A DNA stretch of 64,000 nucleotides from Paramoeba atlantica (lineage: Eukaryota; Discosea). Position 1 is the first letter of the stretch, and each line of letters begins with the position of its first letter. Location: contig CDRNVI010000012.1 in the NCBI GenBank assembly GCA_977017575.1, positions 558,001-622,000 of the forward strand, written 5' to 3'. The position numbers and the translations under genes were made by a program. This document shows, piece by piece, positions 14,919 through 24,784 of the stretch. Below the pieces are notes generated by a model. The model worked only from the letters and a program-made list of their open reading frames with translations, did not search any database and was not told the origin of the DNA.

Positions 14919-16261
14919 TAAACCCCGCGTCACCAATAAGTGACCCCCCCTTATTTTTAGCACAGGAGGTCGTGGGGGGTTATCATAGCACGTTGTCGTT
15001 CAAAATTTTGAGATCTGTACGTTCCCGCTGTTTTTAGCTCATTTTAAAACTTTAAAATTCAGTCAAAAAAATTTTTTTTTTTCAACTTTTTTTTCAAAAA
15101 TGCCAAAATCACCATATCGACTCCCAAGAGGGGGGCTGACTTCTAGTGGAAAGGTTCTTTTAAAGATGAGGCACGGACAAGGAGTACCAATAAAAGAGCT
15201 AGCCCGTGATTTCAACGTTTCTAGAAGGATAGTTAAAAAATATTTGAACGAAAAAAAAATTACCCCAGTATACACTTTGAGTCCTGAGCGAAAAAAAATA
15301 ATGAAAACTCGTAAAACGAAAATTGAGAAGATAATAACCCCTCTTGACCCCGCTGGAGTACCGAGACTCAATTCATCAAGGCGCATAGCAGCCCAATTGA
15401 AGAAAAAGAATATATAAGTTTCAAAAAGAACTGTACAGAGAGACTTATCATCCCTGGATTGCAGTTATGCCGCTCGACCGCTATGCCAAGGACTTACCAA
15501 ACGACAAAAACTAAAAAGAGTTCAATTTGCGTTGAATTACAATATGGATACTTCCCGTGTCATCTTTACAGACGAAAAAATATTTGATACGAATGATGGC
15601 AGAAGAAAAATGTGGGTAAGGCGCGGTCAAAAAGCAGCCCCGCGTCAAAAAGTACGTTGGGCACCAAGATGCCAAGTTTGGGGTGCTGTAGGAGTGGGGT
15701 GAAGGTACTTGGTAATTCTACAAAATGACACATCTATTACAAGTGAGACGTACATAGAAACATTAAAAGAGGTAGATTTCCCCCCTAATCGTATTTTTCA
15801 GCAAGATGGGGCAACGGCACACACTGCTCGTGCCTCAAAGGAGTACATTGAAAGCGCAATGAGTGAACTTCTGAAAAATTGGCCCCCCAACTCACCAGAT
15901 CTTTCCCCAATAGAAAACGTCTGGTCTATGGTCCAAGGGGCGGTGGACGAACAGACCCCATCGGATAAGCCTTCACTCATCCGATGTGTACGCAAAGCGT
16001 GGTCTCGCTTGTCTCAAAATGTGATCGACAAAACGGTCTTAAGCTTTGACTCACGCCTTAAGGAGTGTATAAGATTGAAAGTCGAAAAAGTGAAAAAATG
16101 GTAATTCCTCAATAAAATATACGTATTCGCTTCTTTTTGTTTCATTTCTTCACGCGCAAAGTCCTTGTGTTGAGATCTGCAAAATGCAACAAAAATAAGC
16201 TCAAACGGACACTTACGGACGAAAAAAAAGTGGGGGGTCACTTTTCATGACGCGAGGTTTA
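14919..16261 (+). mobile_element. Family B mariner-like transposon, both TIRs present
   Basis: The 5' TIR is TAAACCCCGCGTCA at 14919 and the 3' TIR is the matching TGACGCGAGGTTTA ending at 16261, within TA-rich flanks. A G-rich GGGGGGTCACTT block recurs near both ends. The next transposon (A2) starts four bases later, at the neighbouring TA. Confidence 0.8.
15100..16104 (+). pseudogene. Family B transposase (DD35E) with two in-frame stops
   Basis: One frame runs from MPKSPYRLPRG to the stop at 16104 and is interrupted by TAA at 15415-15417 and TGA at 15700-15702. A paired-like helix-turn-helix (IKELARDFNVSRRIVKKYL) is followed by the first Asp (VIFTDEKIF), second Asp (QQDGATAHT) and Glu (SPDLSPIENVW), with 35 residues between the last two. 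Mixed stop types argue for decay rather than recoding. Confidence 0.85.
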
Positions 16262-16265
16262 TATA

Positions 16266-17823
16266 CAGGGGTGAAAATCCCATGGTGGGGGGGTCTAAAA
16301 TTCGTAAAATTTGTCCAATTTTGGAAAATAATAGCGCGTTCGAGAGCTCTCGCAGAGTTGTATGTTTTAAGATAGGCAGTTTGCGGGGGTTAGGGGGGTA
16401 CCCCCCTTTGATGGAAGGGTCAAAAACACGATTTGCAAATTTGAAAAACTGTAAAAAATGGTCAAAAATTACCCTTAATACCCACAGGAAGACCCGTTTC
16501 GCTCAATAACGATGCGACAACGCTTGCGGAAACTGCTCATCGTGTTAATACATTCTTGCTTGCGTTCTGATTGTAATCTTTCGAACGCTGTCTCAATGGC
16601 CGATACTAATTCAGCCCGATTCTTGGGTCGAAGATCATTTTTGATGCTGTCCATGGTCCCCCAAAGGTTTTCAATGGTGTTTAAATCGGGGGATTTTGCA
16701 GGCCAAGAGAGTACATTAATACCTTCGTTACGAAAGGTTGTTCGCGCAGAATTATGAACAGGACAATTATCCATTGCAACGACTCCAGATGGGTGGCGCC
16801 TCAAATAATTTAAAAGTCCTTTGCGCTTCTTCATGGCGTCATTGAAAGCATCCCCTGTTACAGTTACTTTTCGGCCGGAAGGGTCGTGGGAGGGAAAAAT
16901 GTGTAGACGAAATCCATGATTTAAACTGACCCCCATCCACACCATGACGCCGTTCCCTCCATACCAAGGTTCTAGCTCTCCCTGCTGTTCCTTGGCGGGG
17001 TCAGTCTTCCGGCAAAGGTAAGTAATTTTGTTTCGTCCCCTACCGCAAGTGAACTTCTTCTCATCGCAGAAAACAATTTGTCTCAGTTGGGTATCTGACC
17101 AAGTGAGCATCTCAGAACAAAAATGCACTCGTTTCCTCTTGTGTTCATCGGTCAGTGCGGGCTTTCTTTTTAAAGTTCGCATGATCATACCATGGCTCTT
17201 CATGGCGTTAACCAAAGTTGGTCTTGAACACTGAAATCCAAGAAAAAGCACAACTCTATGGAGTGCACACCAGTTCTCAATCCCGTACGGGAGGTCACGG
17301 TATCCCTCATCAATGAGGCGGATAGCTGCTTCGTGCAGCGCAGGGGTACTGACAGGAGATGGGCGTGAAATAGGAGAGCTTTCCACGTCTCCAGTGTTCT
17401 CATAGCGTATCACAAGACGTTTTACTGTATTTTCGTGGACGCCGAAGTTTTGGGCTGTCCGAGAATAGGACCCTGTCTCAAGATAATCTGAGACAAGAAG
17501 CATACGGTGACTTGGTATCACCCGTGCGGGGGAGGAATAGGACCTGTCGCTGAGTACACCACGTGAGGTTCGGGAACGAATCCGTTTCTGGGGCATATAG
17601 TGCTAATATTGACTGAAAAACAGCTAAAAACTGAAAAAACGTAAATTTGGGCAAGAAAAAAAATCACGATTTTTTTGGTCTCATCGTTTCATGTTGAGTC
17701 ACAGGCCGCAAATAGTGCTAAAATATACAACTCTGCGAGAGCTCTCGAATGCGCTATTACTTTCCAAAATTGGATAATTTTTACGAATTTTAGCCCCCCC
17801 CCACCACGAGGTTTTCACCCCTG
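16266..17823 (-). mobile_element. Family A mariner-like transposon A2, complete
   Basis: Bounded by CAGGGGTG...CACCCCTG at TA dinucleotides (16264-16265 and 17824-17825), with long imperfect TIRs of ~95 bp that include the palindromic GAGAGCTCTC block. It contains one intact transposase gene. It lies in the same (TA)n(TG)n tract that abuts C2. Confidence 0.9.
16475..17596 (-). CDS. Family A transposase (Tc1/mariner superfamily, DD32E)
   Basis: An intact 373-residue protein, usual size for the superfamily. The N-terminal DNA-binding half has a helix-turn-helix (SHRMLLVSDYLETGSYS, then a second helix around VHENTVKRLV). The catalytic RNase-H-like fold shows first Asp in IVFCDEKKF, second Asp in VAMDNCPVHN and Glu in SPDLNTIENLW. 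By my count 32 residues separate the second Asp and Glu, shorter than the DD34E of Tc1. It would cut at the TIRs and insert at TA. It is the only intact family A gene here, so it could mobilise the deleted copy at 24785-25579. Confidence 0.88.
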   Translation of the reverse strand: MPQKRIRSRTSRGVLSDRSYSSPARVIPSHRMLLVSDYLETGSYSRTAQNFGVHENTVKRLVIRYENTGDVESSPISRPSPVSTPALHEAAIRLIDEGYRDLPYGIENWCALHRVVLFLGFQCSRPTLVNAMKSHGMIMRTLKRKPALTDEHKRKRVHFCSEMLTWSDTQLRQIVFCDEKKFTCGRGRNKITYLCRKTDPAKEQQGELEPWYGGNGVMVWMGVSLNHGFRLHIFPSHDPSGRKVTVTGDAFNDAMKKRKGLLNYLRRHPSGVVAMDNCPVHNSARTTFRNEGINVLSWPAKSPDLNTIENLWGTMDSIKNDLRPKNRAELVSAIETAFERLQSERKQECINTMSSFRKRCRIVIERNGSSCGY

Positions 17824-18273
17824 TATATATATATATATGTGTGTGTGTGTGTGAGGGGGGAATATTAATAGGAAGTAAAGCATATTCTCAACACGATTGG
17901 GGTCACCCGCATTGGGAAGTGCTCCGCCCATGGGAAAAATCAGAAGACGTATAATAAATTAACAAGGAGTGAACTGAAGTCTAAGGCGGCATAAATAAGT
18001 GCAGCATAAATATTTTGCTTTTTGAACACGAAAAAGAAGCATCGGAAATATTTATAAACTACTTTTCCAGATGCACTTGATAACATTGAAGAATTGGGAG
18101 CACAACGATTATCAATTTAATATACCGTCAAAGTATTTACCAGCAAAATAAAATCATTGGAATAAACTTTTTGTTGTAAAAATTGGCTGAATGATAATTT
18201 ACAAAATTTACTTTTCAGCGAATCGCATCGTGTTATTGATATTGATTAGGGATTTGGTTTTTATTATTTTCAA
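17824..18273. other. (TA)n(TG)n tract and 3' flank of element D
   Basis: The stretch begins with TA and TG repeats (17824-17853), then A/T-rich sequence with no ORF. The part adjoining 18274 is probably the 3' UTR of element D (minus strand). Its outer limit may be at the microsatellite, but I cannot fix it. Confidence 0.4.
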
Positions 18274-18620
18274 TTAGCGGACACCCGCCTTCCTCCACTC
18301 TTTTACCGCGGAGGATAGTATCGCGGCGTTGCCTTTTTGAACAGCCACATTAATGGCTTGTAGTGCATGACGCAGGAAACCTTTCCTGTCATACGTATAC
18401 CTTGCGATCTCCTTTAGGAGGAGTACGGTGCGCTTCCCTGCCACACCAAAAACGGTAAATGCAAGGGGGTAGAAATGCATACCCCTTTTCGTGGCCATGT
18501 CACTGTGCGCTTTTACTTTCAAGCTTTCCACCCTTTCTAGAGTGTTGCCAGGCGCTACCCATTCGGCCTTAACATAAGAAGGGACGAGGGGGTTAACGAC
18601 GGTCACGTCCACCAGACATA
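18274..18620 (-). pseudogene. Element D endonuclease, C-terminal half
   Basis: It resumes directly on the other side of the composite transposon with CLVDVTVVNPLVPSY, the D-x-T strand expected right after the PD segment, and continues to a TGA-side terminus at 18274 after KEWRKAGVR. Removing the transposon with one TA copy restores the frame, so the insertion was precise. Confidence 0.85.
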
Positions 18621-18905
18621 CAGTCAGCAAAAAAACCGTTCGAATGTTTCGGTTTTTTTTTCTTTTGTATAGAGCTATTGATTAAATATCACCGTTGCGC
18701 TGGTAATGTGTGCTAGTAGTGTAGGCATGAGTGTCACCTAATAGTACCCGTAGATAGTTCACCTCAGTTCGTTCTACCAAAGAAATAAGAATGAATATAA
18801 AAAAGTTTAGCATTCGAAAGGTTTTTTTGCTACCTATTATAGAGAAAATCTTGTCCCAAAAAATAGATGAAACGTAATCGCCCAAGAGAGATTATGCCCC
18901 TAAAA

Positions 18906-19916
18906 TTAGTATTTAGTATTCCCCCCACGAGCCTTCAGCACTGCCTTCATACGGGCAGGCATACTGTCCACCTGGGCACGACATACTGAGGGTGGTATGT
19001 TCGCCCATTCCATTTTTACCCTCTCCCACAACTCTCGGACCCCGCTTGGTGGATCATCGTGCGCTGCAAGGCGCCGCTTGAGTTCCCCCCAAACGTTTTC
19101 GATTGGATTTAAGTCAGGGGACTGCGTGGGCCACCGCATGACTTCAAACCCGGTACCCCGGAGGTGCCGTTGCGCACAATGGCTTGTGTGCTTGGGGTCA
19201 TTATCTTGTTGGAAGATGACCATTGGGGGGTCTAGACCCATAGTTTCGATGGAGGGGGCAAGATTCTCTTCAAGAATCTCGACGTACTGTGTGGCGTTCA
19301 GGTTCCCTTGAACTAGACGCACATGCCCCACACCGCTTCGGGACATGCACGCCCAAATCATGATGTGCCCCCCTCCGTACTTTACCGTGGGAATTACCCC
19401 TTTTTCACCCAGTTCCTCCCCCGGGGTCCCCCATGTCCAAAGACTTCCCCCCGTTTCAAAGCGCGAGATCTTCGTCTCGTCCGACCATACAACTGGAGCC
19501 CAGTCGTGCACTGTCCAGTGCTCATGGGCCGTGGCAAAGTCCATCCGAAGCTTGCGATGGCGCTTGGACAGGTAGGGCTTGCGGACACGCTTTCTACCTT
19601 TGTGTCCGAAGCGGTGCATCGAAACTCGGATAGACTGAGGAACAACATCAGCAACGCCCTCGCGGCGCAGCTGAGATGATACCTCTCGCGCAGAATTTCC
19701 GGAGAACACAAGTCGTCGCACACGGCGTGTGCACGGCTCGGAAAGCTTTCGAGGGCGTCCACCCTGCATCCTGAGAGTATCAGGCCTTTCCTTTTTTAAG
19801 ATCATAGAAATTGTTGAGATACTTAAATTTACAGTATCAGAGATGGACCTCATAGACACACCGCTGTCGTAGAGCTCTGCAATTTGTTTCTTTACGTAAC
19901 GTGGTGTGGGCCTCAT
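18906..19916 (-). CDS. Tc1 transposase, left arm (DD34E)
   Basis: Intact 336 residues. Bipartite helix-turn-helix N-terminus (YVKKQIAELYDSGVSMRSI, then a second HTH after GRPRKLSEP). Catalytic Asp in VVWSDETKI, second Asp in FQQDNDPKH, Glu in SPDLNPIENVW, 34 residues apart, the canonical Tc1 spacing. It differs from the right-arm copy at Arg2 (Thr), one Leu (Pro) and one Thr (Pro). The ATG lies at the edge of the palindrome centre. Confidence 0.93.
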   Translation of the reverse strand: MRPTPRYVKKQIAELYDSGVSMRSISDTVNLSISTISMILKKERPDTLRMQGGRPRKLSEPCTRRVRRLVFSGNSAREVSSQLRREGVADVVPQSIRVSMHRFGHKGRKRVRKPYLSKRHRKLRMDFATAHEHWTVHDWAPVVWSDETKISRFETGGSLWTWGTPGEELGEKGVIPTVKYGGGHIMIWACMSRSGVGHVRLVQGNLNATQYVEILEENLAPSIETMGLDPPMVIFQQDNDPKHTSHCAQRHLRGTGFEVMRWPTQSPDLNPIENVWGELKRRLAAHDDPPSGVRELWERVKMEWANIPPSVCRAQVDSMPARMKAVLKARGGNTKY

Positions 19917-20013
19917 ATAGAGTGCAAAATGTAACAGTGTAAGATAAACAATGTAATAGTATAAGATAAACTCTATAACCGAAAATTCTTCTTACCTAAA
20001 ATTCTTATTTTCT

Positions 20014-21024
20014 ATGACGCCCACACCACGTTACGTAAAGAAACAAATTGCAGAGCTCTACGACAGCGGTGTGTCTATGAGGTCCATCTCTGATACTGTA
20101 AATTTAAGTATCTCAACAATTTCTATGATCTTAAAAAAGGAAAGGCCTGATACTCTCAGGATGCAGGGTGGACGCCCTCGAAAGCTTTCCGAGCCGTGCA
20201 CACGCCGTGTGCGACGACTTGTGTTCTCCGGAAATTCTGCGCGAGAGGTATCATCTCAGCTGCGCCGCGAGGGCGTTGCTGATGTTGTTCCTCAGTCTAT
20301 CCGAGTTTCGATGCACCGCTTCGGACACAAAGGTAGAAAGCGTGTCCGCAAGCCCTACCTGTCCAAGCGCCATCGCAAGCTTCGGATGGACTTTGCCACG
20401 GCCCATGAGCACTGGACAGTGCACGACTGGGCTCCAGTTGTATGGTCGGACGAGACGAAGATCTCGCGCTTTGAAACGGGGGGAAGTCCTTGGACATGGG
20501 GGACCCCGGGGGAGGAACTGGGTGAAAAAGGGGTAATTCCCACGGTAAAGTACGGAGGGGGGCACATCATGATTTGGGCGTGCATGTCCCGAAGCGGTGT
20601 GGGGCATGTGCGTCTAGTTCAAGGGAACCTGAACGCCACACAGTACGTCGAGATTCTTGAAGAGAATCTTGCCCCCTCCATCGAAACTATGGGTCTAGAC
20701 CCCCCAATGGTCATCTTCCAACAAGATAATGACCCCAAGCACACAAGCCATTGTGCGCAACGGCACCTCCGGGGTACCGGGTTTGAAGTCATGCGGTGGC
20801 CCCCGCAGTCCCCTGACTTAAATCCAATCGAAAACGTTTGGGGGGAACTCAAGCGGCGCCTTGCAGCGCACGATGATCCACCAAGCGGGGTCCGAGAGTT
20901 GTGGGAGAGGGTAAAAATGGAATGGGCGAACATACCACCCTCAGTATGTCGTGCCCAGGTGGACAGTATGCCTGCCCGTATGAAGGCAGTGCTGAAGGCT
21001 CGTGGGGGGAATACTAAATACTAA
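20014..21024 (+). CDS. Tc1 transposase, right arm (DD34E)
   Basis: Intact 336-residue copy, nearly identical to the left-arm protein, with the same helix-turn-helix and DD34E motifs. Both genes diverge from the 97-bp centre, which therefore has to supply any promoter or, in a trans-splicing organism, the splice-acceptor sequence for each gene. Confidence 0.93.
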   Translation: MTPTPRYVKKQIAELYDSGVSMRSISDTVNLSISTISMILKKERPDTLRMQGGRPRKLSEPCTRRVRRLVFSGNSAREVSSQLRREGVADVVPQSIRVSMHRFGHKGRKRVRKPYLSKRHRKLRMDFATAHEHWTVHDWAPVVWSDETKISRFETGGSPWTWGTPGEELGEKGVIPTVKYGGGHIMIWACMSRSGVGHVRLVQGNLNATQYVEILEENLAPSIETMGLDPPMVIFQQDNDPKHTSHCAQRHLRGTGFEVMRWPPQSPDLNPIENVWGELKRRLAAHDDPPSGVRELWERVKMEWANIPPSVCRAQVDSMPARMKAVLKARGGNTKY

Positions 21025-21309
21025 TTTTAGGGGCATAATCTCTCTTGGGCGATTACGTTTCATCTATTTTTTGGGACAAGATTTTCTCTATAATAGGTAG
21101 CAAAAAAACCTTTCGAATGCTAAACTTTTTTATATTCATTCTTATTTCTTTGGTAGAACGAACTGAGGTGAACTATCTACGGGTACTATTAGGTGACACT
21201 CATGCCTACACTACTAGCACACATTACCAGCGCAACGGTGATATTTAATCAATAGCTCTATACAAAAGAAAAAAAAACCGAAACATTCGAACGGTTTTTT
21301 TGCTGACTG

Positions 21310-21501
21310 TATCTTCCCTCCCAGCATAAAGCAGACGTCGGGGCCCTGACCAGCAGAGAATCGGGGTTCATGATTGTCAGGAGTGAATCCGTACTGTCGT
21401 AGCAAGTGCACGAAGGCATTCTTAACAAGTTTGTGGCGAGTGGCCGCAGTGTCGCCTTTGTTAAACAAAATCTTTGTTTGAGAGGATGTCTCCGCACTCA
21501 C
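21310..21501 (-). pseudogene. Element D endonuclease, N-terminal half
   Basis: One base out of register with the RT frame. Contains ATRHKLVKNAFVHLLR (the RHxxV helix of R2-type RLEs) and GPDVCFMLGGK, the PD part of the PD-(D/E)xK motif, then runs into the composite transposon at TA 21310-21311. Confidence 0.8.
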
Positions 21502-23011
21502 ATTGTGCGAAAGGGTCCGAAGTAGGTGCTATCAAGTATCGCATGCGCATGGCTGTTTGCCATTCTGCGTCGCGCATGAAGTACTCACCCCGATTCCTAC
21601 GCGCCTCTGTCCATTTGCGCTTTCTCTTGTCCATCAACTGAAGTGAATGGACGTCATGTAGTTCGCTGGTTTCTTTACGCACTGCTGACTTCGACTCTTC
21701 ATATCTTGTCAAGGCAGAACGTCGTCTTTCCATACACCCTAATACCTCAGCTTTTGTGCGAGAATACAGAGTTGCCGCTTGCTGCGCAAAAGGTTTCGCC
21801 CCCAAAAGGTCGCCCGTCATGAGAGTACTGTGAAACGGGTTCTTTTCCAGGTCTTCGAAGCCTCCTAGCAGCTCTGAGGCACACTCCTGTATGGCCTTGT
21901 CCGCTAACACGTTGGCTTTTGCCGTTACCTCCGGCTCATGACACCGCATTAGGTAGTCCCACCGGGGGACTCCACATCTCTTCAGCAAAATGTAAGCACT
22001 TTGTAACGAGAGATGTTGCAGCCGATCCAGGAATGTCTGCAATTTAGGCATTTGGTTGACTACCCATCTGGTTTCATCCGCGCCTTCCTTGGAGACGAAT
22101 GCACCTAAGAGCTTTTGTCCTTGCTCCGCATGCTCTATGTTCATACCTCTGAAAGGAGCGTACTGGTCATTGAAATGCGTCGAAAGCTTACATTTGGCCG
22201 GATGTACCTCGAGTCCTATTCCCGAAGCGTGATCACAGAGAGCGCCAAACGCCTGTGCGACACGTTCTGCCGGGCCGATGATTGAAAGGTCGTCTAGGTA
22301 AGCCCAAAGCGTCAGATCACTGAACTCATCCTTCAATTTTCCAAGAATTTGGTGCAAGCCGAGAGAAAACAGTAACGGTCCTAATGGGTCGCCTTGTCGG
22401 ACTCCCCTCAGAACCTTAGTCGGCGAACACGACGAGTTAAATATCGTAGTTGGAGCCCCATATACATATGAGGTCACCCCGTATAGCTCGTGAAATTCAT
22501 CATTTCCCCTTAGATACTGAAACACCGCGCTTCTTTCAATTGAATTGAAGGCGTTACGGATGTCTACTGTCAAGAGCACAAAGTCCGCTTTTTGACGAAA
22601 CGCGTTTCTTGCCCTTAATATTATTTTAGGTCCTCCGTTTCTTGTTCCAACACCAAATTGTGTATCTTGGAAAAGTCTGCCCGTTGCTTCTGCTACCCTG
22701 TCCATGGCGATTTGGCTAGCCAATTTAAGAAAGATTTCCCCCATTGCTATAGGTCGGCAGGCTGGGGATCCTTCTACGGAAGGGCCCTCCTTGCGCAGCA
22801 AGATCAGAGTGGAGCTGGTTAAGACGTCCCTTAGCTGAGCGTCTCGGGAGTTTCGCAGCACTGCTGTAGCTATCCAAGTAACGCAGGCCACGATATCCTG
22901 GTCCTCTAGGAGCGGTATAAGAAGTTCGCGTGTCCAGCCTGATGGGCCCGGCGCGGATCCTTTGGCGAGCTTTCTAGCCCTGTCAGTTAAGGTTTGCTTT
23001 TCGATGTCCAT
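21461..23011 (-). pseudogene. Element D reverse transcriptase domain
   Basis: The frame is continuous with the N-terminal ORF past the TAA. RT motifs in order: GSAPGPSGWTRELL, CRPIAMGEIFLKL, LTVDIRNAFNSIERS, VRQGDPLGPLLFSL, and catalytic YLDD (in WAYLDDLSII). A thumb-like helical region follows, then the first Cys pair of the RLE knuckle (CECGD) just before a frameshift. All RT catalytic residues are present. Confidence 0.85.
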
Positions 23012-23029
23012 AGATTTTGCCGGGAAATG

Positions 23030-24334
23030 TTAATAAACCCGAAAGGCCTTTGGGTGAAGTCGATCTATGGCCTTAGCGATCTCTTCAGTAGATAGTGGTT
23101 GTCGTTCCTTCGCCTCTAGCGCTTTTGCCGCTTTCCCGATCGCACCAAGTTTAAGCAGTGCCTCTGCTCGGCCTACCGGGTTAAACTTTGCCACACTTTT
23201 GGTTGCAAGCGAAGGGGTAAATTTTGGTTCTTGCTCGGCCATCCGCTTTCGTAGTTCATACGCCAGTTGCCGATGAGTCAGTTGACTTTCGGGCAGGAAT
23301 AAGAACTGCTTCACTGCGCATAATAGGTTCCACGACATCTTTGCTTTTGTGTCTGTGTGTTGTACTTCAAAGTCTCTGCATATTCCACCGCATAATTCCT
23401 TCCAGCACGGTAATTGCAGGTGATATAATTTACGCAGACTAGGTCGCGTAATCAGTTTTGTGTATGTTTCCCGCAGGCTTTGTATTTCGTGGAGTTGACG
23501 AGGCGGAAGATTTGTCGTATTACACAGTTTCTGTGAGATATGCGATCCCGATTGAACCTCTTTGGTTGAACAATCTTCGAATATTCCTCCAGCCATCTTC
23601 TCCAGTATGGTCCCACGTGGGACTGCTTCTGAGGCCCCAGATATGCAAGGGCTTCCAGGGTGAATTTCTTCCAGATTCAACACATCTTTAACTCTTGTTT
23701 TGCTTCCCTTGGGCCGGCCGCGTGGGCGCTCCGGGCCTGGGTTTTCCTCTATCGTCGAGCCTGCTTGGATCTGAAGTGACCCGAGATCCAACGAACCTGA
23801 AGGTGTGAACTTTCTTCCGGGGGGTCGGCCCCTCTTCTTACCCGGTCCGGGGTTGCTTTCAATGCAGCCCCGGATCAGCTGGGTGCGTACTTGCGCTTTG
23901 GACCAACCAGAGTTGGCGATGACGTTTTTAGTTGACCGGAAACACCACACTGCCCGTGGGCCGGGGTTGCTCTCAATACCCCCTCTTATTAACCATGTAT
24001 GAACTTGGTCTTTGGACCAGCCAGTTTCTGATGACAGAACTTCCGGTGGCCTAAAGCACCACCATGAAACCCCGCTCGCATCCTTAATCTGTTCCCAGGA
24101 TTTTGACAAAGAAAGTTCAATGCCTAGAAAGTGGCAGATAGCAACAGGGTACTCAACCGGCGCTACACCCTCAGGTATACGGATTGGGTGATCTTCAATT
24201 TGACAATAAATTGGGATTTCGTTGCCTGACTTTTCTCCTGGTGGGGCCTTGATAGTAGCCCCGTACACGCATTCCGTCGTCGGGGGACCGATAATCCCAG
24301 AGAGAGGTAACTCTTCATATGAGGTGGGATCCAC
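23030..24334 (-). pseudogene. Element D N-terminal region: tandem 2A-like motifs and two AT-hooks
   Basis: 434 codons from the ATG at 24334 to an in-frame TAA. A 38-residue unit beginning WCFR and ending in a 2A-like motif is repeated twice. The motifs are GGIESNPGP (residues 118-126, bases 23957-23983), GCIESNPGP (156-164, 23843-23869) and a third, divergent STIEENPGP (193-201, 23732-23758). The ribosome-skipping 2A consensus is D-V/I-E-x-N-P-G-P; here Gly, Cys or Thr replaces Asp, so activity is uncertain. Basic AT-hook-like segments (KKRGRPPGRK, RPRGRPKGSK) follow the second and third motifs and could bind A/T-rich DNA. The remainder is helical and leads into the RT in the same frame. Confidence 0.8.
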
Positions 24335-24784
24335 GATTTGACTACTTATATACTCCCCCCTTCATTAATGTAAGCTTTGCGTTAGTAATTTAAATTGTGT
24401 ATACAGGGGGGGCCACGAAAACTGACAAAGTCTGCATTTTAGCGTCCTGAGGCCGTTTGAGCTGATTTTTGTTGCAAACGAGAGATCTCGTTCTGAATAT
24501 CGTGTCTACGCTATTTGGAGCCCGTTTCTGCTAATCAAAAAAAAGAATTTACAAAAAATTGAAATTTTGGGCAAAATATTTTGCAAAAAGTATCGAAAAA
24601 CGTAAAAAAGGCTATTTTTTCTTCTTTTTACCTTACTATGGGCAAACGGAATAGACTAAACCGTCGCCAGCTATCACCAGAACATGTTCATATCCTGTGC
24701 GCATTGTCTGCGCACACGAAAGACAGGACAGGGAAAGGAGCAAGTAATCCCCAGTCGTAAGTTTCGGTTTGTTTTATATACATA
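24335..24784 (+). mobile_element. Mariner-like 5' remnant of a third type
   Basis: After the D 5' flank, a TIR-like TATACAGGGGGG appears near 24402. About 230 bp later a short frame starts MGKRNRLNRRQLSPEHVHIL (ATG near 24638) and stops after ~35 codons. The arrangement copies that of families A and B, but the protein is too short to class. It is followed directly by the family A element at 24785. Confidence 0.45.

Larger units (their letters stand above)
18621..21309. mobile_element. Palindromic composite Tc1 transposon (two head-to-head transposase genes)
   Basis: The termini CAGTCAGCA (18621) and TGCTGACTG (to 21309) lie at TA dinucleotides 18619-18620 and 21310-21311. The two arms mirror each other base for base: 18621 pairs with 21309 and 19916 with 20014 with no length difference, and I saw only about three coding differences. 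A 97-bp non-palindromic centre (19917-20013) separates the start codons. There is no internal TIR, so the whole 2689-bp palindrome appears to have moved as one unit with 3' TIRs at both ends. Confidence 0.9.
18274..24334 (-). mobile_element. Element D: non-LTR retrotransposon with 2A-like and AT-hook N-terminus, RT and RLE
   Basis: On the minus strand a single ancestral ORF can be traced from 24334 to 18274. It is broken by an in-frame TAA (23030-23032), a one-base slip near 21475, and the 2.7-kb Tc1 composite at 18621-21309. The order N-terminal region, RT, knuckle, RLE is that of R2/CRE-group elements. It differs from C in lacking the CxHxC5 finger array and in having YLDD instead of FADD. 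Confidence 0.85.

Noticed and set aside
15100-16104. Stop-codon reassignment or readthrough to explain in-frame stops in transposon ORFs
   Set aside because: In-frame stops are UAA at some sites and UGA at others (15415, 15700, 23030, 40035, 43283, 50906), often with frameshifts, and intact ORFs use ordinary stops. Decay is simpler.
19394-19762. Overlapping ORFs opposite the Tc1 transposases (for example 19394-19762 and 20251-20607)
   Set aside because: They are antisense or out-of-frame shadows that appear symmetrically in both palindrome arms and have no domain signal.
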